A DNA stretch of 64,000 nt from Acheta domesticus (GCA_031308135.1 JAHLJT010008756.1:66576026-66640025), one strand, 5' to 3'. Positions 1 through 11,766 are shown, counted from the first letter of the stretch. Numbers and translations are program-made. Notes: a model not told the origin generated them from the sequence alone.

Positions 1-370
1 GACTCAGGAGACGCGACGGCCGGGCTGTGGGCTCGCGGGCCGGCGCGCCGCGGCGGGTGGTCGGCGGGAGCGCCCGCAGGCGGCGACTCACCACGGAAGC
101 GCCCGAGACGGAGCCGGCGGCGGAGGTGGCGGTGACAGCGGTGACGGCGGGCGCGGTGGGGGCGGCGGGGGCGGCGGGGGCGGCGGGGGCGGCGGAGGCG
201 GCGGGGGCGGCGGGGGCGGCGGGGGCGGCGGGGGCGACGGGGGCGGCGGGGGGCGGCGGGGGCGGTGGTGACGGCTATGACGGCAGGAGCTGGGGGATGA
301 CAGTGGGGGCGGCGATGGTGGTGGCGGCGGCAGCGACGGCGGGGGCGGTGACGGCGGTGACGGCGGTGAT

Positions 371-411
<41 letters not shown>

Positions 412-545
412 CGGTGGCGGTGACGGCGGCGGTGGCGATGGTGGCGGCGGTGGCGGCGGTGGCGGCGGTGGCGGGAGCAGTGGCAGAACTGGGGGTGGGG
501 GCGGCAGTGACGGCAAGGCCGGTGGCGATGCCACCACCAGGCGGA
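1..545. repeat. GC-rich GGC/GGT/GAC trinucleotide-type repeat
   Basis: From about 120 to 480 the plus strand is built of GGCGGG units (about 150-280) and then GGTGACGGC-type units (about 335-470). Because the unit length is a multiple of three, several frames stay open on both strands: Gly/Ala-rich on plus, Pro-rich on minus. I do not call these genes, since they have no domain, no non-repetitive coding stretch and no visible splice structure. The flanks (1-110) are also very CpG-rich, so the block may lie in a promoter or 5' UTR island, but no start site can be shown. The G-runs could form G-quadruplexes on the plus strand. Confidence 0.9.
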
Positions 546-1689
546 TGATGAGGAATTCCCAATAAAAACAATGGTCGCTTTTGGATTTTTTCGTGTTTGT
601 GCAGCCCGCGTTGACGCAGAAGAGGCGAAGAGAGATATGCGGGTAGGGCTCGAACCTGCCAGCTCGCCGACTTCAACAAGAGGAAGTTCTGTTCCCGTTC
701 CCGTCGAATGCGAATGCTTTATGAGTAGCCGCACTTGCAGCGCTTTTCCCCGTAAAGGGAATGACCGATGAGACCTGTGTGCCCTTGGTACTGACAAATT
801 ATACTGCGATTTTTCTAACTTTGCCCCTGAAGGCCTGTCTTCAGAATGGAATATGTCACGGTCTTTGGCGAGGTTCTCAGTCGTGCCACCAGGTATCGCA
901 AGATCGCGACCATATCAAGCAGTGCTTGCGATCATGCGACTTCTAGCGGCGCAACGGAGAAAGACGCGAAATGCCGTGTAATATTCCATCGTGGTCATAG
1001 GGGCTTGAGAGGCAGAGTTAGAAAAATACCACTATAGTCGGGAGGTCTTTTATTTTCGAAGCACCAACCATTTGGGTTGCTGAGGGTGATGTGGATCAGG
1101 AGTCAGATCAGTTACGTCGCGTCGTCTAGCGTCGGGTTGGATCCGATCGTGTCGCGAGTCAAATTGTGCAGAGTTGGTACGTGTCGGGTCGCTCTCAAGC
1201 CGAACAACTGAACTTTCCGGAGTTTCACTCGTATTTCATACGTAAATATTTCTATCTACCGCACGTATATAAAACACAAACTACTTGATGAAAGTACTTG
1301 AATACTTTGAATAACAATTTGCACGGTTCCACATATGGATATTGTTTGCAGAGTCGAAGTACTTCACTACGTACAATAAGGACATGTTGCTGAGATACGC
1401 GTATGGATCTAACAGACATCGCAAATTTTATAATCAAATAATATGACTGAAGTAATTGAATGTTAATTTCTTATTTCAGAAAATATCAAATAAGGAATTT
1501 CCGAAGAAAATTGACATTGAATATTGTTCCGGTATTTCGGTCAGTGGCATTATAAATTTTCAGTTATCTACACTCCATCTTTCAATGTAAATTTCTTCGA
1601 ATTGCGAGTGTAGATGAATAAAATATAAGGTTGGTAATATTTTGAAAATATTTGGTTGCTTTTTCAAGTTGATCACTATCAACGGCTGC
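546..1689. other. No recognisable gene or repeat
   Basis: Mixed-composition sequence with only short open frames (at most 66 codons). I see no domain, no convincing tRNA and no family shared with the rest of the window. Confidence 0.6.
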
Positions 1690-2452
1690 GGTTGGTCAGT
1701 GGCAACATCTGCAGTATAGTCGACCAGAAACTCCTACGGTTCTAGTTCCGACGGTAGAGGAATTTCGTCTCTATCTAGCTACATATCTGGGTGGAATTGA
1801 AGAAGAGCAGAACTCCAGTGGCCGACTGCTCTGATCCGTAGATATGATGTCATCGATCAATACCAATCGAATGCCGCGGCAGTAGTCTGAAATCGGGTGA
1901 CGAACCACTCGCGATCTCTTCTTCTTTGTCAATTTCTTTCCCTTTACACGCACTTTCTATATAAGTTATTACTTTACATTGCGTACATAGGAATTAAGGT
2001 GGAGGTGCTTAAAATCTAACTTAACTTACATCTATTCCTATCTCTATGCTTAATTCTAACATATTTACATTATGTACATTACTCTCATCACTTTCACTAT
2101 TTGCGTGGTCTTTATAGTCTACCAGCTCGACTTGCCACTGGCTCTTGTGCTTGCCACGTCTTTTCTATGCTTATTTCTAACACAATTTCATTATTTATTG
2201 ACTACTGGACTAATAATCTAGACTTACATACTAATACTTACATACTACAACATGCTTACATCCTACAACTACTTACAAACTAGACTTACATTAGACGCTA
2301 AAAAAATACAATCTCTTGCACTTACATGTACTACACCACCACGCATTTTAGGAGACCCATCGGGAGCTTCGGGGTTGTCCCGACTAAAGCGGTGCTCTTT
2401 GGAGGAGATAACAAATTGGGGAAACTAGGAAGCTGTATCTCACGTTCAAAAG
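1690..2452 (+). mobile_element. SINE family copy A (old, expanded)
   Basis: Divergent copy of the tRNA-headed SINE best seen at 50.26-50.83 kb. A B-box-like GGTTCTAGTTCC lies at 1738-1749 and is followed by the family's GACGGTAG...AGG..TTTCG and TAGCTACAT motifs. The middle holds an expanded cttacata-type microsatellite (about 2215-2300), where other copies carry (CA)n or cttacattta. The 3' part (about 2315-2450) keeps the ggagac...gagctt...ttgtcccg motifs and the final tatctcac motif. The ends are approximate. Homology is by eye to several copies in this window; the family name is unknown to me. Confidence 0.7.
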
Positions 2453-3476
2453 TAGTCACATCCAGAAAGTAACATTTACTACACCCCTGGGACTAATGAC
2501 TTGCCCGGAATCAGTAATGACTCTCTCAGTACCATTGTTTGTTGTTTTTTCACGGAAATCAGTAAGAAAGTTTGTTTACCGTGCACTTCTGTTTTGCGTG
2601 TACGCCCAGAGTATTCCTTGTCGTAAGGCCAAACATTGGCCACTCACTCCGGAAGGAGAGAGGCAGGGCGGTGGCGACCGCAGAGGCAAGCGGGAGGCGA
2701 GCAATTCCGCTTACGGAGGCGCGCCGGCTGTGGTTGTGAATGAGCAGCCCTTCAATAGTTACGGAATGTTTGGTTTGGGGTGGTGGTGTTTTCGTGGTTG
2801 TTCCGGTTTTGCTATTTCCTCTTCCTTGTTATGTTAACAAAGTGTTTCTTTGAATTGTTTAATATATCAACGACTATGTTCATCATTAATTTTTGAATGC
2901 TGGAGTTCCTAATCTCTAAGGTGTTCTTTTTCTGTTTAGAAGAAATTAAATGAGTGGCTATTTCCCACATGCTATTCTCATTAGCAATTTTGTAATTATT
3001 TTTCTGATTTAAATTTTGATTTGAGACGTCAACTTGCAATTAGCAGGGTCAGTAATAAATCCTGAAATAAAAAATATGTAAATACCATTACATATTTCAT
3101 GAATGTTCTCGATATAGTTTTTCAGGAGGCTGGATAAATTAAAGATTCCGGTGACATCGGACAGAGAATGCAGGTAGAAAGAGAGGGGAGATGGTGGAAT
3201 ATAGTTTGGAAGGCATTTGTAAGTTCTTCCACAATTAATGTTTAAGAGTAACGCACACGTTTCATTGTGCGATTTGTGCGCACCTACTGACCTTCAGTTG
3301 CGTCGGCATCTCTTGGCGTGCGCTGGAGGAAAATAGTTCTGTGTTCGTGACTCATTGTCAGTGCAGAATACTGTAGACGAAATGTTTTCCTCGTTTGTGA
3401 CTCATCCTACATTTGGCTGGATATATTCAATTATATTTACTATTGGTAGTTGAAATTTCCTCAGTCATTTTTATAA

Positions 3477-3477
<1 letters not shown>
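2453..3477. other. No recognisable gene
   Basis: Contains a 113-codon open frame (2496-2837, plus) in a moderately GC-rich patch at 2640-2760, without any domain I recognise. The remainder is AT-rich with short frames only. Confidence 0.55.

Positions 3478-3521
<44 letters not shown>
3478..3521 (+). repeat. (TAA)n microsatellite, 5' flank of R4/Dong-like element
   Basis: Near-perfect TAA repeat of about 44 bases. It directly abuts the 5' truncated end of the retrotransposon that follows. A matching TAA tract sits at its 3' end. Confidence 0.95.
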
Positions 3522-3523
<2 letters not shown>

Positions 3524-5517
3524 GAATAAAGTCATCTTGAATGATGTGAAGACACGAAAACGTAATTTGAGCATGGCTTGGATTGACTACCAAAAGGCGT
3601 GTACCACACGATTGGATTTTGAAGACCCTGGAGATCTATCGATTTCATCCCAGACTTATTGCATTTTTCCAGGCTAGTATGAAGTCGTGGAGTACCAGGT
3701 TACTAATTCACAGCCGAAAGGAAACAGTAGAAACTAGAAGTATTCAGATCAAGAGGGGCATTTTTCAAGGAGATTCACTATCCCCTCTGCTGTTTTGCAT
3801 TAGTTTGATCCCACTATCTAGACAGTTGTCGCAAGCTGACTTTGGTTACAAGCTCCATGGTAATGAAAGGCCAGTATCACATTTGTTTTACATGGTGATC
3901 TGAAAGTGTTTGATAAGAATGAAGCGATTCTCTCCCAAATGCTGTCTGTTGTGAATGACTTTAGCAATGACATTTGCATGAAGTTTGGTCTAGACAAGTG
4001 TGCAAAAATCGATTTAAAAAGAGGCAAAATGACAACGTCAGAGAGCATTGAAGTTGATACGCAGACTGTGATTCAAGATCTTGAGCCAGGTAAAACATAC
4101 AAACATCTGGTCATTGAAGAATGTGAGACCATCTCGAATGACAAAATGAAAGAGAGGATTCGCAAGGAGTATTACAGAAGAGTGAGACTGGTTCTGCAGT
4201 CCGCTCTGAACTCCAGGAATAAAATATCTGCAATTGGTAGTTTGGCGGTGCCTGTAGCCGAATACAGTTTCGGACTAGTGGACTGGACTGAGCAGGAAAT
4301 TCGCATCATGGAATCGAAAAACCAGAAAACTGCTTACAATGCATCACGTTGCCCACCCCCTAGCTGATGTATATAGACTTTGTGTCACGTAACGAAGGAG
4401 GAAGAGGCCCTCAGACAAATTGAAGCTTCCTGGCACAATGCAATAACCGGGATGGGAAAGTATGTAGTCAGCCATCAAGATGACCGTCTACTGAGGCAGG
4501 TCATGAAATCTGACCGAAGAATGGGAAACAGAGACATTGTTAGTGTAGCAAAAAGCATTGCAAAGAAAACTATGCAAGACACGCAGAATGACAGAGACAC
4601 TGAACTTTTGATGTTATTTAACATGAAATGTGTGACTCAAAAAATGTTAAAGAAGTTGTGGAGAGATAAACCACTTCACGGACAATATTTGAAACGAATG
4701 GACAGAGCACAGATCAATAAAGATCAATCATTTATGTGGCGTAAAAGGGGAAGAATGAACCCAGAATCGGAAGCACTTATAATAGCTGCCCAAGAACAGG
4801 CGTTGAGAACACGACACTATGATAAAGTGGTTCTCAAAATCTCCCAAGATGATAAATGCCGCATTTGTCAGGAACACGTAGGAACCATCGATCATATTGT
4901 CTCAGCTTGTCCAATCCTAGCAAAGACAGAATAGCTTGAAGAGACACGACAGGGTGTGTAGCTACCTCCACTGGCAGATCTGTACCGCCCTCGAAACTCC
5001 AAACACATGCCCCAAGTGGTACGAACACTCACCAAAACCGGTGAAGTCTATTGGATTGTGTACGATATTGTACGACCAACAAATTCAAACTGATCGCACG
5101 ATATCGGCAAACAAACCAGATATAGTTATCCGGGATTTGGAGAAAAAATCGTGTTTACGTGTCGATGTTTCTGTACCTTGTGATCAAAAGATCGTTAGCA
5201 AAGAGGCAGAGAAACGTCTTAAATAGTTTGGAAATCGAGATCAGCCGATTGTGGGGCGTAAAAGCACAGGTCGTGCCGATAGTTATCTGAGCTCTGGGAT
5301 TTGTTCCGCGAAATTTGTGTAAGAATTTGTCTAAACTCCCAGGTAATTCAAAAAAATGGGAAGGGCAAGAAATTGCTTTATTTGGATGGGGCCACATTTT
5401 GCACAAAGTATTGTAGAAGCACCGACAGTCCCTAGTTCTGCTCTTTATGTAGCTGGTTGCAACCTGGAGTAGATTTTATATTCAACCGACACATAACATC
5501 TTAAGTCGTGATATAGA
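3522..5517 (+). mobile_element. R4/Dong-like non-LTR retrotransposon, 5'-truncated
   Basis: Remains of a retrotransposon with a restriction-like endonuclease (RLE), flanked on both sides by (TAA)n. It starts inside the reverse transcriptase and ends in a short 3' UTR. In order it carries an RT palm motif (WIDYQKA), a QGDSLSPLLF motif, the damaged active-site box, a C-terminal zinc knuckle of CxxC...H...C type (CRICQEHVGTIDHIVSACP), and a downstream KPDIVI...VDV block that fits the PD...D core of RLEs. RLE elements of the R2/R4/Dong group insert at specific targets, and Dong elements are known from TAA repeats. The TAA flanks therefore favour Dong/R4 over R2 or NeSL. The copy is dead. Confidence 0.8.
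3524..5406 (+). pseudogene. RT-RLE polyprotein remnant of the R4/Dong-like element
   Basis: The coding sequence is continuous in homology but broken into at least four plus-strand frames (3583-3903, 3906-4367, 4380-4934, 4936-5226) by small indels. The first break lies at about 3595-3605, just after the WIDYQKA motif. Another hits the active-site box at 3889-3900, where a one-base loss turns the expected YMDD into YMV. Others lie near 4350-4380 and at 4932-4936. The parts are: RT fingers/palm 3540-3960, thumb and connector 4000-4800, zinc knuckle 4850-4925, RLE-like core about 5110-5200, and a C-terminal tail to about 5400. The N-terminal DNA-binding zinc fingers usual in this group are missing through 5' truncation. 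Confidence 0.75.

Positions 5518-5563
<46 letters not shown>
5518..5563 (+). repeat. (TAA)n microsatellite between two R4/Dong-like copies
   Basis: TAA repeat of about 45 bases joining the 3' end of the first element to the truncated 5' end of a second. It is the shared insertion target. Confidence 0.95.
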
Positions 5564-5564
<1 letters not shown>

Positions 5565-5880
5565 CATTGATCATATTGTCTCAATTTGTCCAATCCTAGC
5601 AAAGATCGAATACTTGAAAAGATACGACAGGGCGTGTACCTACCTCCTGGCAGATCTACCTCCTGGCAGATCTTTACCGCCCTCGAAATTCCAAACACAT
5701 GCCCAAGTTGTACGAGCACTCACCAAAACTGGTAACGTCTGTTGGATTGTGTACAATATTGTACGACCAACAAATTCAAACGGATCGCACGATTGTAGCA
5801 AACAAACCGGATATTGTTATCCAGGATTTGGAGAAAAAAACGTGTAGATGTAGCTGTGCCTTGTGATCAAAATGTCCGTG
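5564..5880 (+). mobile_element. Second R4/Dong-like fragment
   Basis: Begins at the TAA tract and is collinear with about 4886-5190 of the first copy, from the zinc knuckle (TIDHIVSICP-like) into the RLE core (KPDIVI). Compared with the first copy it has a 16-base tandem duplication (about 5640-5672, tacctcctggcagatc twice) and an early break in the last conserved block. Homology stops at about 5870-5880 without a visible 3' UTR or TAA tract, so the 3' part was lost. One 77-codon plus frame (5614-5847) covers most of it. It is a non-functional pseudogene. Confidence 0.75.
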
Positions 5881-6725
5881 CCTTGTTCTGCGCCTTGTGA
5901 TGTAGGCTCTAACAGTGGTATTGTTTCAGTGGCACACGGGACAAGTGCTATAAGGTATCATCCCACTTCCCCTAGAAGCCAATCGGATTGCAGCCCGCTA
6001 CTATGCGTTCAGTAAAATTGAAGAATTTTATGGTTTTGTGAATATATACTTATATGCGTGTGAGTAGTGAGGCCTGGGTGACCAGCATAACGTCTTGTCT
6101 TGTCCCAACTTTCGTACAACTCAAGTTGTATTATTTACGATTCAAGTGGCAATTTATACCATTTTCACGTTCGTTTATCATTTTTTCGTCTTTTGGTATG
6201 GACTGCTTGTGTCTCCTCACAATCTGCACTAATTTTAAATATCTTCGAAAAGGCGCAAAGAAATCCTTATTCCTGAGACTTCCTCCTCGAGGCGACGAAT
6301 CTCTAAAAGTTCTGTGATGTACCTCAGGTATAAAAAAAAGCTTTTAATCATTAGGTGGAGCTATGATATGAGACTGTGGTTTTGTTAAGTGCTGATGTCT
6401 AGCGCGTATTTCATCAAATAAGGAAAGTAAAGATGTATTTAATTAATTTCCCCAGTTCTGTGCGTTAAAATTTTATCATATCTCCGAACTTGGAGGTATC
6501 AGACCTTGGTAAATGTTGACTTTTCCTGTGGGAATAAACCCTCCAGTGCATATTGGATTGATGCACTAAGATGGTAACATCCATTATTTCTTTTTAAGAA
6601 ATTTTGCTGTGACTTCGAATCTTGCTTCTGGTTTGCACTAACTGTTTCATCAGTTCTCAAAAAGCTAGTAATGTGTTCCTTCGCCAGATAATTTAATATA
6701 TTTGCCATTCTCAAGAAATGAATAA
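5881..6725. other. No recognisable gene
   Basis: Short open frames only (87 and 71 codons on opposite strands), with no domain and no recognised repeat. Confidence 0.55.
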
Positions 6726-6900
6726 ACAGTCGACTCAGGTTATAGAGAACTCATATATACAGAACACTCTATTATAGTGAACTTAAATCAGTATTCCCGT
6801 TTCACTTACATTACAAATAAGCATAAGAAGATTCGGTTATAGTGAACCTGAAACTCGGTTATAGTGAACGTAGGAAATACAACGACCTGGAAATTAATTC
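6726..6900. repeat. Possible pogo/Tigger-type terminal fragment
   Basis: Four spaced copies of a ggttatagwgaac-like motif (about 6738, 6768, 6835, 6855). Repeated ggttataacgaa-like motifs are typical of the terminal regions of pogo/Tigger-type elements. No transposase or second terminus is visible, so the assignment is weak. Confidence 0.3.
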
Positions 6901-7892
6901 CCTTCTGGAAAAGAATATATCGCCTCAACGCCAGAAATTCCAACATTAGGCAGCTTGAAAAAAAGTACCTTTGGCCGAAGGTCATAATCGAAGAAGTCTT
7001 CTCGTAGGTGAAGGTACAGGTCCCAGCATGGGTACCTTATTGATGACCTTGCCATTCTGTTTCACTGCGGAAACGAAGTCAGTAACGTATGTGGTCTACA
7101 ACAGGCAGCGGTTGGACATTCCGTGGGACAAAGCGCGTTTCTTCTGCCACCTATTTAAGAGATCTGGTCCAGAACCCGGTCCAAACTGTAGTGCAGCAAG
7201 TCTCCACCTCCCACCTTATTTTTTGAATGCCCTGCTACTGATGGTGCAAGAAAACTTCTGAAAATGGAAGGAATCTTGAAATCATTACTCAGTTCTACAG
7301 ATGGGTGTGCGAAAGTACCAAGATTCTTAGTAACAACAAAACTGTACAGCCTTATATAACTATGAATAATGTATTACTTTATTTATATTAATTATAACAT
7401 GTGAAAATATAATTAAGTTTAACATTTATTCCTGTGATAATTGTAACCTCTATGGTTATATATAAAATTGTATAATGACAGGGGTCGCTGATGACCTAGA
7501 TGTTGTAAAACGACCTCAAATAAACCAAGTTTTCATAAAAGCGCGTTGTGTTCTATGTAGGCGGCAGGAAGTGAGTGACTGCCATAGGCCCACAGCCTGG
7601 CGATACCCGCCGTGCCGCGCGGAGAAGCGATCAGTTTCATTAGCTGATTGCGCCTTCCCGCTACCGAATGTATCTCGTATGTTATTAGGCGAGTAAAAGA
7701 GCCTTCGAAGAGTGGGACTTCCAACAGTGCAAGAGGCATTGCAGGGTCAAGACTGCATTTGGGCACTTAGAGACAGTGGACTATGCTGAATCAAATATGG
7801 ATAGAGCACAAACTCTGGAGAAGGATCTAGAGAAATTAGTATTGAAAAATGTACCAAGCAAACAATTGAAAATAATTGAATTTTAAGGACAA
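6901..7892. other. No firm gene; GC-richer patch at 7540-7650
   Basis: A 96-codon plus frame (6971-7261) and 73-77-codon frames around 7475-7766 have no domain I recognise. The segment 7540-7700 is more GC-rich than its surroundings and may be part of an unidentified repeat. Confidence 0.45.
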
Positions 7893-8892
7893 NNNNNNNN
7901 NNNNNNNNNNNNNNNNNNNNNNNNNNNNNNNNNNNNNNNNNNNNNNNNNNNNNNNNNNNNNNNNNNNNNNNNNNNNNNNNNNNNNNNNNNNNNNNNNNNN
8001 NNNNNNNNNNNNNNNNNNNNNNNNNNNNNNNNNNNNNNNNNNNNNNNNNNNNNNNNNNNNNNNNNNNNNNNNNNNNNNNNNNNNNNNNNNNNNNNNNNNN
8101 NNNNNNNNNNNNNNNNNNNNNNNNNNNNNNNNNNNNNNNNNNNNNNNNNNNNNNNNNNNNNNNNNNNNNNNNNNNNNNNNNNNNNNNNNNNNNNNNNNNN
8201 NNNNNNNNNNNNNNNNNNNNNNNNNNNNNNNNNNNNNNNNNNNNNNNNNNNNNNNNNNNNNNNNNNNNNNNNNNNNNNNNNNNNNNNNNNNNNNNNNNNN
8301 NNNNNNNNNNNNNNNNNNNNNNNNNNNNNNNNNNNNNNNNNNNNNNNNNNNNNNNNNNNNNNNNNNNNNNNNNNNNNNNNNNNNNNNNNNNNNNNNNNNN
8401 NNNNNNNNNNNNNNNNNNNNNNNNNNNNNNNNNNNNNNNNNNNNNNNNNNNNNNNNNNNNNNNNNNNNNNNNNNNNNNNNNNNNNNNNNNNNNNNNNNNN
8501 NNNNNNNNNNNNNNNNNNNNNNNNNNNNNNNNNNNNNNNNNNNNNNNNNNNNNNNNNNNNNNNNNNNNNNNNNNNNNNNNNNNNNNNNNNNNNNNNNNNN
8601 NNNNNNNNNNNNNNNNNNNNNNNNNNNNNNNNNNNNNNNNNNNNNNNNNNNNNNNNNNNNNNNNNNNNNNNNNNNNNNNNNNNNNNNNNNNNNNNNNNNN
8701 NNNNNNNNNNNNNNNNNNNNNNNNNNNNNNNNNNNNNNNNNNNNNNNNNNNNNNNNNNNNNNNNNNNNNNNNNNNNNNNNNNNNNNNNNNNNNNNNNNNN
8801 NNNNNNNNNNNNNNNNNNNNNNNNNNNNNNNNNNNNNNNNNNNNNNNNNNNNNNNNNNNNNNNNNNNNNNNNNNNNNNNNNNNNNNNNNNNN
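7893..8892. other. Assembly gap, exactly 1000 N
   Basis: Run of N of exactly 1000 bases, so its length is a placeholder. Open frames across it are meaningless. Confidence 1.
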
Positions 8893-10029
8893 TGAACAAT
8901 TTTTGCAAAGAACCTTTTTACTGTCTTATCTGGGATACCTTATCAGTTCAGTTCAGTCATCTGATTTTGATGCACTTTTGGTTCCTTTTTTATTTAAAAC
9001 ACATTTCCAAATTACTCAGTTCACCCAAACCATTTTATTAAAATGTCACATACGTTTATTACGCCACTGATTTAACGTAACAATGATTGTCGTTAGCCAG
9101 CTGCTCACATGGAATTCGTTCCTATGCATCAGTTATTCTTTGTCGATCTTTTCAGTCACCAAACGAGTTTGTAAAATATAAAGATTTGAAAACATGTTTT
9201 ACTAACTTTTATTCAACTAGATCAAATAATGGTATTTCGCGTTGACGAAATATTGTAAATTATTGGTACGAATTTAAATGACGATAGCTAACAAGATGGT
9301 GAAAAATTCAACCGAAGACATTATGAAAAATAATTATATTACTTTGCATTTCTTTATCACAGGAACGAAGTTCTAAGTATAAGAAAGTCGTTGATCGCTT
9401 GACATTTCCTCGTCTTTGTTTTTATGACAGATTACCCTACACTAGCGCTCCGATTCTCCGAGTAATACGTTATTCGTTGGAAATAATAGCATTATAGATG
9501 AACACGGACCCAATTAGTGTAGTCGAGTGTGTATATATTCGAAAAGTAAGGATTAATTAATTCGCGTCCAGCCTATTGCCTTCTCCAGTAACCGGAGAAG
9601 AATTTTCTTCATAGTTGAGTTGATAGGACCACGAATACTACCATAGGTTATTCTAGGATAATTAGTCCTTCTAAGAGATGTTCTCAGTTACTCGAATATA
9701 TAGGGTACAATTCGTTGGTTCATCATACAAGTCACACCTCAAAATATCACATTTCCAATTACCTTTTTATATACATTTGACATTTGGTCGTTCTTGGGAA
9801 TGTTTTCTTCTGGTACCAGTGTCATAATGAATTATGCAAAAGTTTGGCAAAAGGAAGGCCTTCATGACAAGACAAAATGTTACAGAAATAATAAGGATAA
9901 AGTCATGGACTTGGGAAAACCTGAAAGTCATTTTCTGAACCTTGTATCAATCACAAGTGACATTAAATAGTAGCCCGAGTGAGAAATGTCTCCTACTAAT
10001 TTTTCCCCCTTTTCAATATATCGCTTATC
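8893..10029. other. No recognisable gene or repeat
   Basis: AT-rich sequence without an open frame of note or a recognised element. Confidence 0.6.
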
Positions 10030-10215
10030 GAGGTGGTGCAGGGTAGGCATTGTGTTTCAGCTGACGGCCGTCAATTGTTGTGGTCGTTTGTCCAGTACGT
10101 GTGGTACATGTTTTGTCATGAGAGATGACGATGTTCTTTGCCCGCTGGAAGGTGAGATCTGGCGGCGACCTGCACTTCCCCTTCCGGGTATTTCTCAAAA
10201 GCGGTGCACCGCCGC
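10030..10215 (-). mobile_element. SINE family copy B (3' part only)
   Basis: The plus strand reads gtgtggtacatg...gatgacgatgttctttgcccgctggaaggtgagatc. This matches the reverse of the SINE 3' region seen at 53.08-53.15 kb and 46.5-46.6 kb. The tRNA-like head is not present. A 125-codon frame crossing it (9986-10363) has no domain and I do not call it a gene. Confidence 0.55.
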
Positions 10216-10419
10216 GGTGGGAGTGGAAAGAAATTTCCGTATCTTTGAAGTTTCAGTTGAGAACTCGCAGCTACATAGACTATCTGCAGCCGATAGACAT
10301 CTTTTTGCACTTTTTACTTTCTCGTTCTTGCATTTCTTGCATGTAGATCATGAGGGTATGTAGAATGTACTTCGTAAGAAGAAGAAGAAATGTAATTGTG
10401 GGCCTGAAAATAGTGAGTA

Positions 10420-10860
10420 TTCCGCAGAGAAACTCTTATTGCCGGGCGCTGGTAACAAAAAAGTGGATAAATCACGTTACTATATAAAGGGATAAAATCC
10501 TCTGAGACGCGCCAGAATCCATGTTTTGTGGGTCATTGATACTGAAAAATCTATTAACGCCAAAACGTCTGTCGATCTGTCTGTCTGTGGGCAACGCTAG
10601 TACCTAAACCGCTCGGTCGATTTTCTTCAAAATTGATATTCTCCAATCGATCTGAATGAGCTGAAGGCTATGGGAGTTTCAAACGGGTATTTTTATTTTT
10701 GCATGAGGGTACTTTACACGAAGCCTTCACAACATCAATTGTTTTTCAAAAACGGCACCAATTTTTTTTATCCAAAGTTGTCTTGGGATAGCGTAAAGGA
10801 CGATTGAGAGAATAGTGCGGGTCTTATGTTCGTTTTAAATAATGACACATAATTACTTAA
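10420..10860 (+). repeat. DR1 dispersed repeat, fragment
   Basis: Carries the DR1 end module: cttattgccgggcgctggtaac, then agtggataaa, then ccagaatccatgttttgtggg. A GTCTGTCTGTC simple repeat, a conserved cctaaaccgctcggtcgattt block and a tcaaaaacggcacc unit start follow. The tail (about 10780-10840, gatagcgtaaagg...gagaatagtgcgggt) matches 57.91-57.95 kb. Confidence 0.65.
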
Positions 10861-11214
10861 AAATAATTATTTCATTATACATAATTACTCGAACCACAAC
10901 ACAACAGTATTTTTAGAATAACAACAAATAAGTGAATAGCAAACAATAAAACTATGTCATAATCTCTTTTCATTTGGAAAATGCAATTGAAAGGGAATCT
11001 TCCTACTCTGTTCATTTTTATTTAAGAATTACTTTATTTAAGAATTATTTTATTTAAGAATTACTCGTGTTTCAATTAAATCTCCAATTTCTCAATACTG
11101 CTATAGATATAATTGCTTACGAGCTTAATTAGTTTAACGAAAAAGAACGCAGGGAAATTTATGTAAACAAAACGCTGGTACCCGGCGCGTTACAGCCGCA
11201 GAAGAATAATTGTG
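10861..11214. other. AT-rich, no recognisable gene
   Basis: Includes a short direct repeat of atttaagaattactttattt type at 11020-11065. Nothing else is recognised. Confidence 0.5.
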
Positions 11215-11512
11215 GAAATATTCCTCTTGCCCTCTCTCTCTTTTGCACTCTCTCTTTTCCCCCCTCTATTTCCCCCTTTATTTCCCCATCTCTCTCCTTT
11301 TCCCTCTCTTTTCCCTTTTTCTCTTCCCTCTCCCTTTCCCCCTCTCTTTTCCCTCTCCCTTTCACTATCTATTTTCCTTTTCTCTATTTTCTCTCTCTAT
11401 TCTTCTCTATTTCCCCTCTCTCTATTTCCCTTCTCTATCTCTTTCCCTCTCTCTAGTTTTCTTCTCTATTTATCTCTTTCCCTCTCTCTTTTTCTCTCTC
11501 CTCCTCCATCCT
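11215..11512 (+). repeat. Pyrimidine-rich (CT)n-like tract
   Basis: About 300 bases of almost pure C/T (ctctctttcccc-type, imperfect period). All frames stay open (Leu/Phe/Ser/Pro-rich). These are by-products of composition, not proteins. Such mirror-symmetric pyrimidine tracts can form triplex (H-) DNA. Confidence 0.9.
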
Positions 11513-11641
11513 GCGCCGCCCACTCCTCCTGTCCTCCTCGACCTCGCCCCACGTACACATGGCAACGCCCAGCAACAATGAAGCTCAAATGGATAGGGGA
11601 AATGCATTTAACTTTACATTTAACTGAAGTGCTATTGGGTG

Positions 11642-11660
11642 CTGCAGCGCCATCTAGTGG
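11642..11660 (-). promoter_or_regulatory. Candidate CTCF-type binding site
   Basis: The minus strand reads CCACTAGATGGCGCTGCAG, which fits the CTCF core consensus CCASYAGRKGGCRS known from vertebrates and the related insect AGRTGGCGC core. Only the sequence match is seen; binding is inference. Confidence 0.4.
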
Positions 11661-11766
11661 AGCTACAATAATTGTACTAATCGTATGTTCTTCCCGTAAG
11701 TGCTAGCAATAAGTTGACAAAGTTTTACCGCAGTCGGATGAACGGTACGACAGCGCATTAAGCACA

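Noticed and set aside
640..675. B-box-like ggttcgagccc on the minus strand, possible tRNA
   Set aside because: No matching A box at the right distance, T-stem imperfect, and no cloverleaf can be drawn.
27..679. Long Gly/Ala-rich and Pro-rich open frames on both strands
   Set aside because: They arise from a repeat whose unit is a multiple of three; no domain or unique coding stretch.
3818..4048. 76-codon minus frame
   Set aside because: Shadow of the R4/Dong-like RT on plus.
7876..8908. Open frames of about 340 codons across the first gap
   Set aside because: Made of N; the same applies to 20060-20426 and 60609-61631.
11210..11706. Leu/Phe/Ser-rich frames of 123-164 codons
   Set aside because: Composition of a pyrimidine tract, open in several frames.
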